DNA from: Ruania rhizosphaerae
GTDB lineage: Bacteria > Actinomycetota > Actinomycetes > Actinomycetales > Beutenbergiaceae
DNA length: 60,650 nt
NCBI RefSeq assembly: GCF_009805705.1
Contig: NZ_VSMB01000020.1
Location: 1 to 60,650 of the forward strand
Direction of reading: 5' to 3'
Below, piece after piece: positions 23,607 to 32,410 of this stretch. How positions within the stretch are numbered: the first letter of the stretch is position 1; the number at the start of each line of letters is the position of its first letter. The position numbers were made by a program, and so were the translations under genes. Under the pieces are notes generated by a model. It worked only from the letters and a program-made list of their open reading frames with translations. It was not told the origin of the DNA and did no database searches.

Positions 23607-26309
23607 GTGACCGCAACGGCCCGCAAGCTTGTGATCGTGGAGTCCCCGGCGAAGGCACGCACGATTGCTGGCTATCTGGGGTCCGGTTTCGATGTCGAGG
23701 CCAGCGTCGGGCACATCCGTGACCTTGCCCAGCCCTCCGAGTTGCCGGCGGAGATGAAGAAGGGGCCGTACAAGAAGTTCGCGATCGACGTCGAGAACGG
23801 CTTCGACCCCTACTACGTGGTGGACGCGGACAAGAAGAAGAAGGTCACCGAGCTCAAGAAGCTCCTCAAGGATGCCGACGAGCTCTACCTCGCCACAGAT
23901 GAGGACCGCGAGGGCGAGGCCATCGCCTGGCACCTGCTCGAAGTGCTCAAGCCGAAGGTGCCGGTCAAGCGGATGGTCTTCCACGAGATCACGCGAGAGG
24001 CGATCCAGCGGGCCCTGGCCGAGCCACGCGATCTGGACACCCGGCTCGTCGATGCCCAGGAGACCCGCCGCCTGCTGGACCGCCTCTACGGGTACGAGGT
24101 CTCCCCGGTGCTGTGGCGCAAGGTGCGTCAGGGCTTGAGCGCCGGACGTGTGCAGTCGGTGGCCACCCGGATGGTGGTCGACCGCGAACGTGAGCGGATG
24201 GCGTTCCGCGCAGCCGAGTACTGGGACGTCAAGGGCTCCTTCACCGGCGGCCGGGGTGCGACGGCCGGCACCACCTTTGGTGCACGCCTGGTGGCCGTCG
24301 ACGGTGCGAAGGTCGCCACGGGTAAGGACTTCCGCGACGACGCCACGCTCAAGAACCAGAAGACGCTGCACCTGGACGAGGCGACCGCCACCGGGCTGGT
24401 CTCGGCGCTCGAGGGTGCCGACGTCACGGTGAGCTCGGTCGAGGAGAAGCCCTACACCCGCCGTCCGGCGGCGCCGTTCACCACCTCCACGCTGCAGCAG
24501 GAGGCCTCCCGTAAGCTGCGGATGAACTCCCGCGCGGCGATGCGCACCGCCCAGACGCTGTACGAGAACGGTTACATCACGTACATGCGTACCGACTCGG
24601 TGGCGCTGTCGGGTCAGGCGATCGACGCTGCCCGCCGGCAGGCCACGGAGCTGTACGGGGCGGATTTCATTCCTCAGAAGCCGCGCTTCTATGCCTCCAA
24701 GTCGAAGGGTGCGCAGGAGGCGCACGAGGCGATCCGCCCGGCGGGGGACTCCTTCCGCACCCCGGCGCAGGTCTCCGGCGCACTGAGCGGAGACGAGTTC
24801 CGCCTGTATGAGTTGATCTGGAAGCGCACCGTCGCCTCGCAGATGGCCGATGCGAAGGGCTCGACGGCGTCCGTGCGGTTGCAGGGCACGGCGTCCGATG
24901 GTCGTGTGGCCGAGTTCGCGGCCTCCGGCACCGTCATCACCTTCCGCGGCTTCCTCGCTGCGTATGAAGAAGGTCGCGACGTCGAGCGCTACTCCGACGG
25001 CGAGAATGCAAGCGGCAAGGACGCCCGCTTGCCGGACCTGCAGACCGGTGACGGCGTGGCGACCGATGCGCTGGTGGCTGAGGGGCACGAGACCTCCCCA
25101 CCACCGCGCTACACCGAGGCCAGCCTGGTCAAGGCGTTGGAGGAGCGCGGCATCGGCCGTCCCTCGACGTATGCGGCCACGATCTCGGTCATTACCGACC
25201 GCGGCTACGTGCTGCGGCGCGGCCAGGCACTGGTGCCCAGCTGGGTGGCGTTCTCGGTGATCCGGCTGCTGGAGGAGCACTTCCCGAAGCTCATCGACTA
25301 CGACTTCACCGCCGAGATGGAGTCCGACCTGGACCGGATCGCGGCTGGGGAGGCCGACCGGGTGGACTGGCTCGCCGGCTTCTACTTCGGCCGCGACGGC
25401 GCCGAAGGTCTGCAGAACCTGGTGGAGGACCTCGGCGAGATCGACGCCCGGGAGATCAACTCGATCACGATCGCGGACGGGATCACCCTGCGGGTGGGGC
25501 GGTATGGGCCGTACCTGGAGGGAACGCCGTCGGAGGAGGGCGGGCAGGCGCGACGCGCCTCGGTGCCGGACGACATCGCCCCCGACGAGCTGACAGCCCA
25601 GAAGGCGGAGGAGTTGTTCGCCGCCAGCGCCGACGACGGCCGCGAGCTGGGTGTGGACCCGGCGACCGGGCACACGATCATCGCCAAGAACGGCCGCTTC
25701 GGACCGTATGTGACCGAGGTGCTGCCCGAGCCGGAGGCACCGGCCAAGGGAAAGAAGAAGCCCGCCAAGCCGAAGCCGCGTACGGGCTCGCTGTTCAAGG
25801 ACATGGATCTGGCGACCGTCGACCTCGAGGCCGCCCTCAAGCTGCTGTCCCTGCCGCGCGTGGTGGGCAAGGACCCGGAGTCCGGCGATGAGATCACCGC
25901 TCAGAACGGTCGGTACGGGCCGTACTTGAAAAAGGGCACGGACTCCCGTTCGCTGACCTCCGAGGACCAGATCTTCGACATCACGCTGGACGAGGCGCTG
26001 GAGATCTACTCCCAGCCCAAGCGCGGCCGGGGAGCCACGGCCGCCAAGCCGCTGAAGGAACTCGGCGAGGACCCCTCGAGCGGGAAGCCGGTGGTCGTCA
26101 AGGACGGCCGGTTCGGCCCCTATGTGACCGACGGCACCACGAATGCCACGCTGCGTGCCGCCGACTCGGTGGAGACGATCGCCGCGGACCGTGCATACGA
26201 GCTGCTCGCAGAGAAGCGTGCCAAGGGCCCGGCGAAGAAGAAGGCCCCGGCGCGTAAGCCTGCGGCTAAGAAGGCACCGGCGAAGAAGGCTGCTACGAAG
26301 AAGTCCTGA
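23607..26309 (+). CDS. topA: DNA topoisomerase I
   Basis: A 900-residue type IA topoisomerase that relaxes negative supercoils. The Toprim domain has the N-terminal VIVESPAKARTI and the acidic ATDEDREGEAIAW; the catalytic Tyr is Tyr326 in GYITYMRTDS. The gate domain ends with ERGIGRPSTYA. The C-terminal part has several repeats of the actinobacterial type (each with a G-R-[FY]-G-P-Y core, e.g. VGRYGPYLEG, NGRFGPYVTE, NGRYGPYLKK, DGRFGPYVTD) instead of zinc ribbons. It ends in a Lys/Ala-rich tail (residues about 870-900, AKKAPAKKAATKKS) that in mycobacteria helps DNA binding and processivity. GTG 23607 follows GAAGGAAGG. Essential in most Actinobacteria. Confidence 0.97.
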   Translation: MTATARKLVIVESPAKARTIAGYLGSGFDVEASVGHIRDLAQPSELPAEMKKGPYKKFAIDVENGFDPYYVVDADKKKKVTELKKLLKDADELYLATDEDREGEAIAWHLLEVLKPKVPVKRMVFHEITREAIQRALAEPRDLDTRLVDAQETRRLLDRLYGYEVSPVLWRKVRQGLSAGRVQSVATRMVVDRERERMAFRAAEYWDVKGSFTGGRGATAGTTFGARLVAVDGAKVATGKDFRDDATLKNQKTLHLDEATATGLVSALEGADVTVSSVEEKPYTRRPAAPFTTSTLQQEASRKLRMNSRAAMRTAQTLYENGYITYMRTDSVALSGQAIDAARRQATELYGADFIPQKPRFYASKSKGAQEAHEAIRPAGDSFRTPAQVSGALSGDEFRLYELIWKRTVASQMADAKGSTASVRLQGTASDGRVAEFAASGTVITFRGFLAAYEEGRDVERYSDGENASGKDARLPDLQTGDGVATDALVAEGHETSPPPRYTEASLVKALEERGIGRPSTYAATISVITDRGYVLRRGQALVPSWVAFSVIRLLEEHFPKLIDYDFTAEMESDLDRIAAGEADRVDWLAGFYFGRDGAEGLQNLVEDLGEIDAREINSITIADGITLRVGRYGPYLEGTPSEEGGQARRASVPDDIAPDELTAQKAEELFAASADDGRELGVDPATGHTIIAKNGRFGPYVTEVLPEPEAPAKGKKKPAKPKPRTGSLFKDMDLATVDLEAALKLLSLPRVVGKDPESGDEITAQNGRYGPYLKKGTDSRSLTSEDQIFDITLDEALEIYSQPKRGRGATAAKPLKELGEDPSSGKPVVVKDGRFGPYVTDGTTNATLRAADSVETIAADRAYELLAEKRAKGPAKKKAPARKPAAKKAPAKKAATKKS

Positions 26310-26343
26310 TTGGGCTCGCTCTCCGTGCGCCTAGGGTGAACCC

Positions 26344-27366
26344 ATGACGATCCACGATCCCACCTACGGTCCCGACCCTGCCGACGCCCCGCCGCTGCGC
26401 TGGGGGATCCTCGCTGCCGGCGGGATCGCGGCCAAGTTTGCCGCTGACGTGCCTGCACACTCCTCCGGCACGGTGGTCGCCGTGGGATCGCGCAGCCTGG
26501 AACGGGCCCAGGCTTTCGCCTCCACACACCAGATCCCGACGGCGCACGGCAGCTATGCGGACCTCGTCGCCGACGAGCAGGTCGAGGCGGTCTACGTGGC
26601 CTCGCCGCACTCGGAGCATCTCGAGCACGCGATGCTCGCGATCGAGGCGGGAAAGCCGGTGCTGATCGAGAAGTCCCTGACCCGTAACGCTGCCGAGGCG
26701 CGGGAACTCTTCGCGGCGGCGAAGGCACGCGGGGTGTTCGTGATGGAGGCCATGTGGAGCCGGTTCCTGCCGCACATGGTCGCGATGCGACAGGTCATCG
26801 CCTCCGGTGAGATCGGCGACGTGCACATGCTCACTGCCGAACACGGTCAGGGGCTGGACCACCTCGAGGACGAGCACCGGCTGAAGAACCCGGACCTGGC
26901 CGGTGGTGCGGTGCTCGACCTGGGTGTCTACCCGATCTCGTTCGCCCAGGCAGTGCTGGGGGCCCCGGATCAGATCACTGCCGTGGGCACGATGACCACC
27001 ACCGGGGTGGACGAGAGTGAGGCGATCACCCTGCGGTACGGCAACCGGGCGCTAGCACTGCTCGGCGCCAGCCTCAAGGGTGCCACCCGCAACGCGGCGA
27101 CGATCACGGGCACCAAGGGCCGGATCGAGATCGAGCCGACGTTCTATGCCCCGACCTCGATGACCGTGCGCCCCCGTGAGGGCGATCCGCGCACGATTGC
27201 CCCGTCCGTCGGTGGCGGATTCGAATACCAGGCGGCCGAGGTGGCCCGCTGCGTCGCAGGGGGCCACCTGGAGTCCGACGTGCACACCTGGGCCCACACC
27301 CTCGCCGTCATGGAGACCATGGACGAGGTGCGCCGGCAGCTCGGGGTCGTGCTGCCGGGGGAGTGA
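26344..27366 (+). CDS. Gfo/Idh/MocA-family oxidoreductase
   Basis: A 340-residue NAD(P)-dependent dehydrogenase of sugars or cyclitols. The Rossmann start RWGILAAGGIAAKFAADV is at residues 20-37. VYVASPHSEHLEHAMLAIEAGKPVLIEKSL holds the conserved EK(P/S) motif with the catalytic Lys. GGAVLDLGVYPISFAQAVLG follows in the C-terminal substrate domain. It resembles the trans-1,2-dihydrobenzene-1,2-diol/1,5-anhydro-fructose group rather than inositol dehydrogenase, but the substrate is not predictable. A paralogue with the same architecture lies at 52424-53422. The next gene starts at a GTG 2 bases after its stop. Confidence 0.9.
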   Translation: MTIHDPTYGPDPADAPPLRWGILAAGGIAAKFAADVPAHSSGTVVAVGSRSLERAQAFASTHQIPTAHGSYADLVADEQVEAVYVASPHSEHLEHAMLAIEAGKPVLIEKSLTRNAAEARELFAAAKARGVFVMEAMWSRFLPHMVAMRQVIASGEIGDVHMLTAEHGQGLDHLEDEHRLKNPDLAGGAVLDLGVYPISFAQAVLGAPDQITAVGTMTTTGVDESEAITLRYGNRALALLGASLKGATRNAATITGTKGRIEIEPTFYAPTSMTVRPREGDPRTIAPSVGGGFEYQAAEVARCVAGGHLESDVHTWAHTLAVMETMDEVRRQLGVVLPGE

Positions 27367-27367
27367 G

Positions 27368-27904
27368 GTGCACGCCGGCCCGAGCAGCACGGCACAGGCT
27401 CTCTCCGGGCTGAGCCTGACCGGAGGAGAGGGCTGGACGGCGGCCCTTGCCGTTCGTGATGCCCTCCGTCTGCCGTGGTCACCGGAGATTCCCGCGCTCG
27501 AGCCTGCTGTCCCGCCGCGCTCCGGCGGCGCTGCGGACGTCTCCGAGCGCGACTGGTTCGCGTGGCTACGGCAGGTGGCCGACGCGCCGCGATCGAGACC
27601 CGTCCCGCACCACAGCGCGCCGCTTCGGGAGGCTCAGCGTCAGGTGCGACCGAGCCTGCAGGAGCACGAGGAGATCTGGGACCGCCAGATAGCCGACCTG
27701 GCCGACGCACTCCGGGACGTGCTCCGTGGGGCCATCGCGGGTGGTGGTCGTATCACCTACCTCATTCAGATCGTCCCGGTGGCCGGGGCGTGGAGCCTCG
27801 ATGTCAGCGCGGCCCACCTGCTCGCCAGTCCCGCGGCGCTCGCGACCCCCGATGCCCGGCGGGAACTGCTCGGGCCGCGGCTCCGCCGTGCTGTCACCGG
27901 CTGA
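27368..27904 (+). CDS. Hypothetical protein
   Basis: A 178-residue protein starting at GTG 27368, two bases after the oxidoreductase stop, so probably in one operon. No family is recognised. The N-terminal half is low in structure (Ser/Ala/Pro-rich). The C-terminal half looks folded: a helical stretch (HEEIWDRQIADLADALRDVLRGAIAGGG) and strands (RITYLIQIVPVAGAWSLDVS). The 3' end overlaps the convergent ABC permease gene by 11 bp. Codon use in the third position is strongly GC, in keeping with a real gene. Confidence 0.65.
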   Translation: MHAGPSSTAQALSGLSLTGGEGWTAALAVRDALRLPWSPEIPALEPAVPPRSGGAADVSERDWFAWLRQVADAPRSRPVPHHSAPLREAQRQVRPSLQEHEEIWDRQIADLADALRDVLRGAIAGGGRITYLIQIVPVAGAWSLDVSAAHLLASPAALATPDARRELLGPRLRRAVTG

Positions 27905-28751
27905 GGTTCTGGAACTGCCGCACTGCCAGCGGTACGAAGACGACCAGCAGCAGGACGGGCCAGATCAAGGCTCCCGCGATCGCGTGCCCCTCGATCCAGT
28001 AGGTGCTGGTGGCCAGATCAACCCCCGGCGTCTGGAAGAGCTCGCGGATCGCTGACGCTGTCGAGGAGACCGGGTTCCAGGCTGCGACGGTTCCCAGCCA
28101 GCCGGGCATCATCTGCGGTGGTGCGAAGACCGAGGAGATGAAGCCGAGCGGGAAGGCGATGGCGAACAGGTTCCCGGCGCCCTCGGTGTTCTTGACCCGC
28201 AGGCCGATCCAGATCCCGACGAAGATCAGGGCGAACCGCAGCCACAGCAGCAGACCGAACGCCGCAAGCGTGTCCGTGACCGGACCGGCCGGGCGCCAGC
28301 CGATCGCCAGCGCGATGCCGACGATGACGGCGAGGTCTACCGCCGCCTGGATGATGTCGGCCACGCCCCGGCCCGTCACCACGGCGGAGGAGGACATCGG
28401 CATCGACCGGAAGCGGTCCATGAACCCCTTCTCCTTGTTGAACGCCACCGGGAACGCGGTGTTCATGAACCCGAAGGCGATCGTCATGGCGAACATCCCG
28501 GGCATGGCGTAGTCGATGTACCCGACGCCCGCACCCATCCCGGTCACGTCCATCGCGCTGCCGAAGACGTAGACGAACATCAGCACCATGACCACGGGCA
28601 TCCCGAGCTGCCAGGCGAACGTGGACGGCTGGCGCAGCAGGTGCATGAATTCCTGCATCACGATCGTCCAGGTGTCCTTGAACACCCACAGCAGGCGGCT
28701 GCCGGGAGTCTCGTCGGGTGCGGCGAGCGGCTGGGTCGATGTGGTGCTCAT
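27894..28751 (-). CDS. ABC-2 type (DrrB-like) transporter permease
   Basis: A 285-residue membrane subunit of a multidrug or antibiotic-type ABC exporter. About six helices; the ABC-2 signature region is KEKGFMDRFRSMPMSSSAVVTGRGVADI (the EKE-R-R loop and G-R box) followed by WNPVSSTASAIRELF near the C-terminus. ATG 28751 overlaps the stop of the ATPase gene by 4 bp (ATGA), so the pair is translated together. With the divergent TetR gene this forms a self-regulated exporter locus. Substrate unknown. Confidence 0.92.
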   Translation of the reverse strand: MSTTSTQPLAAPDETPGSRLLWVFKDTWTIVMQEFMHLLRQPSTFAWQLGMPVVMVLMFVYVFGSAMDVTGMGAGVGYIDYAMPGMFAMTIAFGFMNTAFPVAFNKEKGFMDRFRSMPMSSSAVVTGRGVADIIQAAVDLAVIVGIALAIGWRPAGPVTDTLAAFGLLLWLRFALIFVGIWIGLRVKNTEGAGNLFAIAFPLGFISSVFAPPQMMPGWLGTVAAWNPVSSTASAIRELFQTPGVDLATSTYWIEGHAIAGALIWPVLLLVVFVPLAVRQFQNLSR

Positions 28752-29725
28752 GAGGTCTCCTCAGTCGGTCCGGTCAGCACGGCCTGGTCGCCCGTCAGCT
28801 GGAGGAAGGCTTCGTCGAGGGTCGGGCGGCGGAGCGCGATGTCGGCCAGGTCGAGGCCGGCCGCCCGGATCTCGGAGGCCACGTCGGTCAGGGCGCGGAC
28901 GCCGTCGGGCACCGGCACGCTGAGGGTGCTGCTGCCGGGTGTCGTGTCCGCCACGAGCTCGGTGGCACGCTGCACGAGCTCCACCGCCTGGTCGAGATCG
29001 CCGAGGTCGGCAACGGTGAGTTCGAGCCGCTCATCGCCGATGCGGCGCTTGAGTCCGGCCGGTGTGTCCTCGACGAGATTGCGTCCGTGGTCGACCACGC
29101 TGATCCGGTCGCAGAGCTGGTCGGCCTCGTCGAGGTAATGCGTGGTCAGCAGCACCGTGGTGCCCTGGGCCGCAAGCTGACGGATCGCGTGCCACACCTC
29201 GCGGCGCCCCGCCGGGTCCAGCCCGGTGGTCGGTTCGTCGAGGAACAGCACCTGCGGGGCGAGGATCATCGAGGCCGCCAGATCGAGGCGGCGGCGCATC
29301 CCGCCGGAGAACTTCTTCGGCGCCCGGTTCGCGGCGTCGGTGAGGCTGAACTGTTCAAGCAGCTCATCCGCGCGTCGTGCGGCCGATCGCTTGTCGAGCC
29401 GGAACAGGCGCCCGAACATGGTGAGGTTCTGCCGGGCGGTCAGCAGATCGTCGACTGCTGTCTGCTGGCCTGTCAGGCCGATGGCACGCCGGACCAGACG
29501 TGCTGAGGTCTTGACGTCGTGACCAGCCACTGTGGCCCGGCCCTCGTCCAGGCGGGTCAGCGTGGTCAGGATGCGCACGGTCGTGGTCTTCCCCGCGCCG
29601 TTCGGGCCGAGCAGCCCGTGCACGGTGCCGCGCGGGACGGCGAGATCGACGCCGTCGAGAGCGACGGTAGGGCCGTAGCGCTTGGTCAGGCCTCGCGCTT
29701 CGACCGCCAGGTCGGTTGGTGGCAT
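28748..29725 (-). CDS. ABC transporter ATPase (DrrA/DrrA-like)
   Basis: A 325-residue ATPase of the drug-resistance DrrA family. Walker A GPNGAGKTTT is near residue 38 and the Q-loop lies in GLTGQQTAVDDLL. The ABC signature appears as FSGGMRRRLDLAAS, with Walker B VLFLDEPTTGLDP and the switch His in LLTTHYLDEA. The C-terminal domain (about 215-325), including RPTLDEAFLQLTG, is typical of DrrA. ATG 29725 follows AAGGAGGGGAC; an upstream in-frame start at 29755 would overlap the operator region and is rejected. Partner of the permease downstream; probably repressed by the TetR protein encoded divergently. Confidence 0.94.
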   Translation of the reverse strand: MPPTDLAVEARGLTKRYGPTVALDGVDLAVPRGTVHGLLGPNGAGKTTTVRILTTLTRLDEGRATVAGHDVKTSARLVRRAIGLTGQQTAVDDLLTARQNLTMFGRLFRLDKRSAARRADELLEQFSLTDAANRAPKKFSGGMRRRLDLAASMILAPQVLFLDEPTTGLDPAGRREVWHAIRQLAAQGTTVLLTTHYLDEADQLCDRISVVDHGRNLVEDTPAGLKRRIGDERLELTVADLGDLDQAVELVQRATELVADTTPGSSTLSVPVPDGVRALTDVASEIRAAGLDLADIALRRPTLDEAFLQLTGDQAVLTGPTEETS

Positions 29726-29740
29726 GTCCCCTCCTTCTGG

Positions 29741-29800
29741 GTGCGGTGTACGCACAAACTACTGCGTACGATGCACCCGGTCAAACTGCGTACGATGCAC
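29741..29800. promoter_or_regulatory. Operator region between exporter and TetR genes
   Basis: CTGCGTACGATGCAC occurs twice in direct orientation (29762-29776 and 29786-29800, 24 bp apart), and TGTACGCA (29747-29754) is its partial inverted copy, giving an imperfect palindrome with the first repeat. Position between divergent genes and the GTAC-centred symmetry suggest binding sites for the TetR regulator; both promoters must overlap them. Confidence 0.7.
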
Positions 29801-29827
29801 GCGGAAAGATTGTTACAGTAGGAGACC

Positions 29828-30589
29828 ATGGCCACCACCACATCCGAGTCGCACCGGAGCCAAGCGCACGCGGAGCTCGTCCGTGCTCTCGAACTGCTCT
29901 GGCACGGCCACACGCCGACCGGACGCGGCCCCAAACCGGGGCTGACCGTCGCGGCGATCGTCGACGCGGCTATCGATGTCGCCGATGCCGACGGGGTCGA
30001 GGCGCTCTCGATGCGCCGTATCGCCCGGGAGCTGGGGGTGGGCACCATGACCCTGTACCGCTATGTGCCCGACAAGAACGTGCTGCTCGCCTTGCTCCTT
30101 GACCGGTTCTCGGCGCCGAGCGAGGAGCAGCCGCTCCTGCCGCGCACCTGGCGGGACACCCTCGAGTTCGATGCGCACTCAGGGCGGGCCCTGTACCTGC
30201 GCCACCCCTGGCTGCTTCAGGTGAACATGGCCAGGCCCGCGCTGGGGCCTGGGAGTGTGGCCGGGCTGGAGCGGACGATGTCCGGACTGACCGATCTTGC
30301 GATGAGTGACCAGGACAAGCTCAACGTCATCACTGCCCTCGACGGCTACGTCACCGGCGCCGTGCGCCAGCAGATCTTCTACGAGCAGATCTCCGAGGAG
30401 TCCGGGCTCGACGACGAGGCGTTCTGGGGGGGCCAGCTGCCGTTCATGGAGGCGGCGATGGCATCCGGTACCTACCCGACGATGGCCTCGCTGAGCAGCG
30501 ACACGTTCGAGGGAACCTGGGAGGAGACCTTCGATCTGGGACTGAGCTGCTTCCTCGACGGGCTGGAACTGCGGGTCCGGCGAGGATAG
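29828..30589 (+). CDS. TetR-family transcriptional regulator
   Basis: A 253-residue repressor. The helix-turn-helix is at about residues 38-85: LTVAAIVDAAIDVADADGVEALSMRRIARELGVGTMTLYRYVPDKN. The C-terminal ligand-binding part (VNMARPALGPGSVAGLERTMSGL; ITALDGYVTGAVRQQ) fits the TetR_C_1 group that senses drugs. An N-terminal extension of about 35 residues is normal in this group. It is divergent from the DrrAB-type exporter with repeated operator-like sequences in between, so autoregulation and exporter control are likely. AGGAGACC precedes ATG 29828. Confidence 0.92.
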   Translation: MATTTSESHRSQAHAELVRALELLWHGHTPTGRGPKPGLTVAAIVDAAIDVADADGVEALSMRRIARELGVGTMTLYRYVPDKNVLLALLLDRFSAPSEEQPLLPRTWRDTLEFDAHSGRALYLRHPWLLQVNMARPALGPGSVAGLERTMSGLTDLAMSDQDKLNVITALDGYVTGAVRQQIFYEQISEESGLDDEAFWGGQLPFMEAAMASGTYPTMASLSSDTFEGTWEETFDLGLSCFLDGLELRVRRG

Positions 30590-30615
30590 TCGGCGGGCGC
30601 CGATACGCTGCACCC

Positions 30616-31239
30616 GTGACCCCCGGACTGTTCATCTCTTTCGAAGGCGGCGACGGCGCCGGCAAGACCACCCAGCTGAACCGGCTCGCCGACTGGATCG
30701 CGGAGACGACCGCGCGTGAGGTGGTGTGTACCCGCGAACCGGGAGGGACCGCCGTCGGGAAGACGTTGCGCGAGGTGCTGCTGCACGGGGTCGACCTCGA
30801 CCCGCGCACGGAGGCGCTGCTGTTCGCTGCCGACCGTGCGTACCACGTGGCCTCCCTGGTCCGGCCCGCCCTGGAACGCGGTGCCGTGGTTCTCACCGAC
30901 CGCTACCTCGATTCCTCGGTGGCCTACCAGTCGGGTGGCCGTGCCCTTCCGCCCGAGGAGGTCGAGCAACTCTCCCTCTGGGCCACCGAGACTCTGCTTC
31001 CCGATCTCACCGTGCTGCTGGACCTGGACCCGGTGCACCTGGCTGAACGAATCGGCGACCACCCCGACCGGCTCGAACGGGCGGGCAGCGAGTTCCACCG
31101 CCGCACCCGCCAGGCATTCCTCGACCGCGCCGCCGCCGATCCTGGCCGGTGGCTCGTGGTCGACTCCTCGCGGCCGAAGGGCGAGGTGGCCGAGCAGATC
31201 CGCAGCCGGGTCCAGACGCTGCTGGAGGACATGCCGTGA
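30616..31239 (+). CDS. tmk: Thymidylate kinase
   Basis: A 207-residue dTMP kinase making dTDP for DNA synthesis. P-loop FEGGDGAGKTTQ (residues about 7-18), CTREPGGT as the DR(E)-type nucleotide loop, and TDRYLDSSVAYQSGGR as the dTMP-binding and catalytic segment. The lid LAERIGDHPDRLERAG carries the Arg residues. GTG 30616. The stop overlaps the holB start by 4 bp (GTGA), the standard tmk-holB arrangement of Actinobacteria. Confidence 0.97.
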   Translation: MTPGLFISFEGGDGAGKTTQLNRLADWIAETTAREVVCTREPGGTAVGKTLREVLLHGVDLDPRTEALLFAADRAYHVASLVRPALERGAVVLTDRYLDSSVAYQSGGRALPPEEVEQLSLWATETLLPDLTVLLDLDPVHLAERIGDHPDRLERAGSEFHRRTRQAFLDRAAADPGRWLVVDSSRPKGEVAEQIRSRVQTLLEDMP

Positions 31240-32372
31240 GCGTGTGGACCGAGCTCGTCGGGCAGGACCGCGCCGTCGAGGTGCTCTCTGCCGCAGCATC
31301 CGAACCCGCCGCGATGACGCACGCATGGCTCATCACCGGACCACCGGGCTCCGGAAGGTCCGTGGCTGCGCGCGCCTTCGCCGCCGCCCTGCAAGACCCT
31401 CACGACAGCGATGGCACCGGCCACGAGGTCCGCACGGCGCTCGCGGGCACGCACGCCGATGTCACCGTCTTCGCCACCGAGAAGGTCCAGATCAGCATCG
31501 CCGAGGCCCGCGAGCTCGTCGGGCTCGCCCAGCGTTCCCCCTCCCAGGGGCGCTGGCGGGTGATCATCGTCGAGGATGCCGACCGCATGACCGAGCGCAC
31601 CGCGAACGTGCTGCTCAAGGCCATCGAGGAGCCGCCGCCGCGGACCGTGTGGATCCTGTGCGCCCCGAGCCCCATGGACGTGCTCGTCACGATCCGCTCC
31701 CGCTGCCGGCCCGTGAACCTGCGGGTTCCTCCGGCCGAGGCGGTCGCCGACCTGCTCGTGCGGCGTGATGGCATCGACCCCGAGTTGGCCCTCACCTGCG
31801 CCCGTGCGGCACAGAGCCACATCGGGATGGCGCGCCGCCTCGCCACCCATCCGGATGCCCGCGCCTACCGGGAGAAGGTCCTCGCGGTCCCCACGTCCAT
31901 CAGGGGTGTCGGGGACGCGGTGCTCGCCGCGCAGACCCTCGTCGAGGACGCCACCGAGCAGTCCAAGCTTGCGACCACCGAACGTGACGCCGCCGAGAAG
32001 GCCGAGCTGCTGCGCACACTCGGGGCCGAGGAAGGAGCGCGGATCCCGCCCGCACTGCGTGCACAGATCCGCCAGCTGGAGGAGGAGCAGAAGCGCCGAG
32101 CCCGCCGCTCCCTGATCGACCTGCTCGACCGGGCGATGATCGATCTGCTCTCCTTCTACCGGGACGTGCTCCTCACCCAGCTGGGCAGCGACATCCCGCT
32201 CATCAATCAAGCTCAGACCCAGCAGGTGCAGGCGATGGCCGGCGCGACCGCCCCGGAGCAGTCCGTGCACCGGATGCAGGCGGTGGGACTCGCGCGCACC
32301 CGCATCGCCGCCGGAGCGGCGCCGTTGCTCGCCGTCGAGGCCCTCACGATCGCGTTGCGCCCGCAGGGATGA
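31236..32372 (+). CDS. holB: DNA polymerase III delta' subunit
   Basis: A 378-residue clamp-loader subunit. The AAA+ fold starts with VWTELVGQDRAVEVL. The P-loop reads GPPGSGRS, with Arg in place of the Walker A Lys, as in delta' subunits that do not hydrolyse ATP. WRVIIVEDADRMTERTANVLLKAIEEPPPRTVWIL and the sensor-1-type RSRCRPVNL follow. The usual zinc-module Cys cluster is not obvious in the N-terminal part. GTG 31236 overlaps the tmk stop, which decides the start over upstream in-frame codons. Confidence 0.93.
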   Translation: MSVWTELVGQDRAVEVLSAAASEPAAMTHAWLITGPPGSGRSVAARAFAAALQDPHDSDGTGHEVRTALAGTHADVTVFATEKVQISIAEARELVGLAQRSPSQGRWRVIIVEDADRMTERTANVLLKAIEEPPPRTVWILCAPSPMDVLVTIRSRCRPVNLRVPPAEAVADLLVRRDGIDPELALTCARAAQSHIGMARRLATHPDARAYREKVLAVPTSIRGVGDAVLAAQTLVEDATEQSKLATTERDAAEKAELLRTLGAEEGARIPPALRAQIRQLEEEQKRRARRSLIDLLDRAMIDLLSFYRDVLLTQLGSDIPLINQAQTQQVQAMAGATAPEQSVHRMQAVGLARTRIAAGAAPLLAVEALTIALRPQG

Positions 32373-32410
32373 CGGCGGAACTGCGCATCCCCCACACGTA
32401 GACTGCCGTC

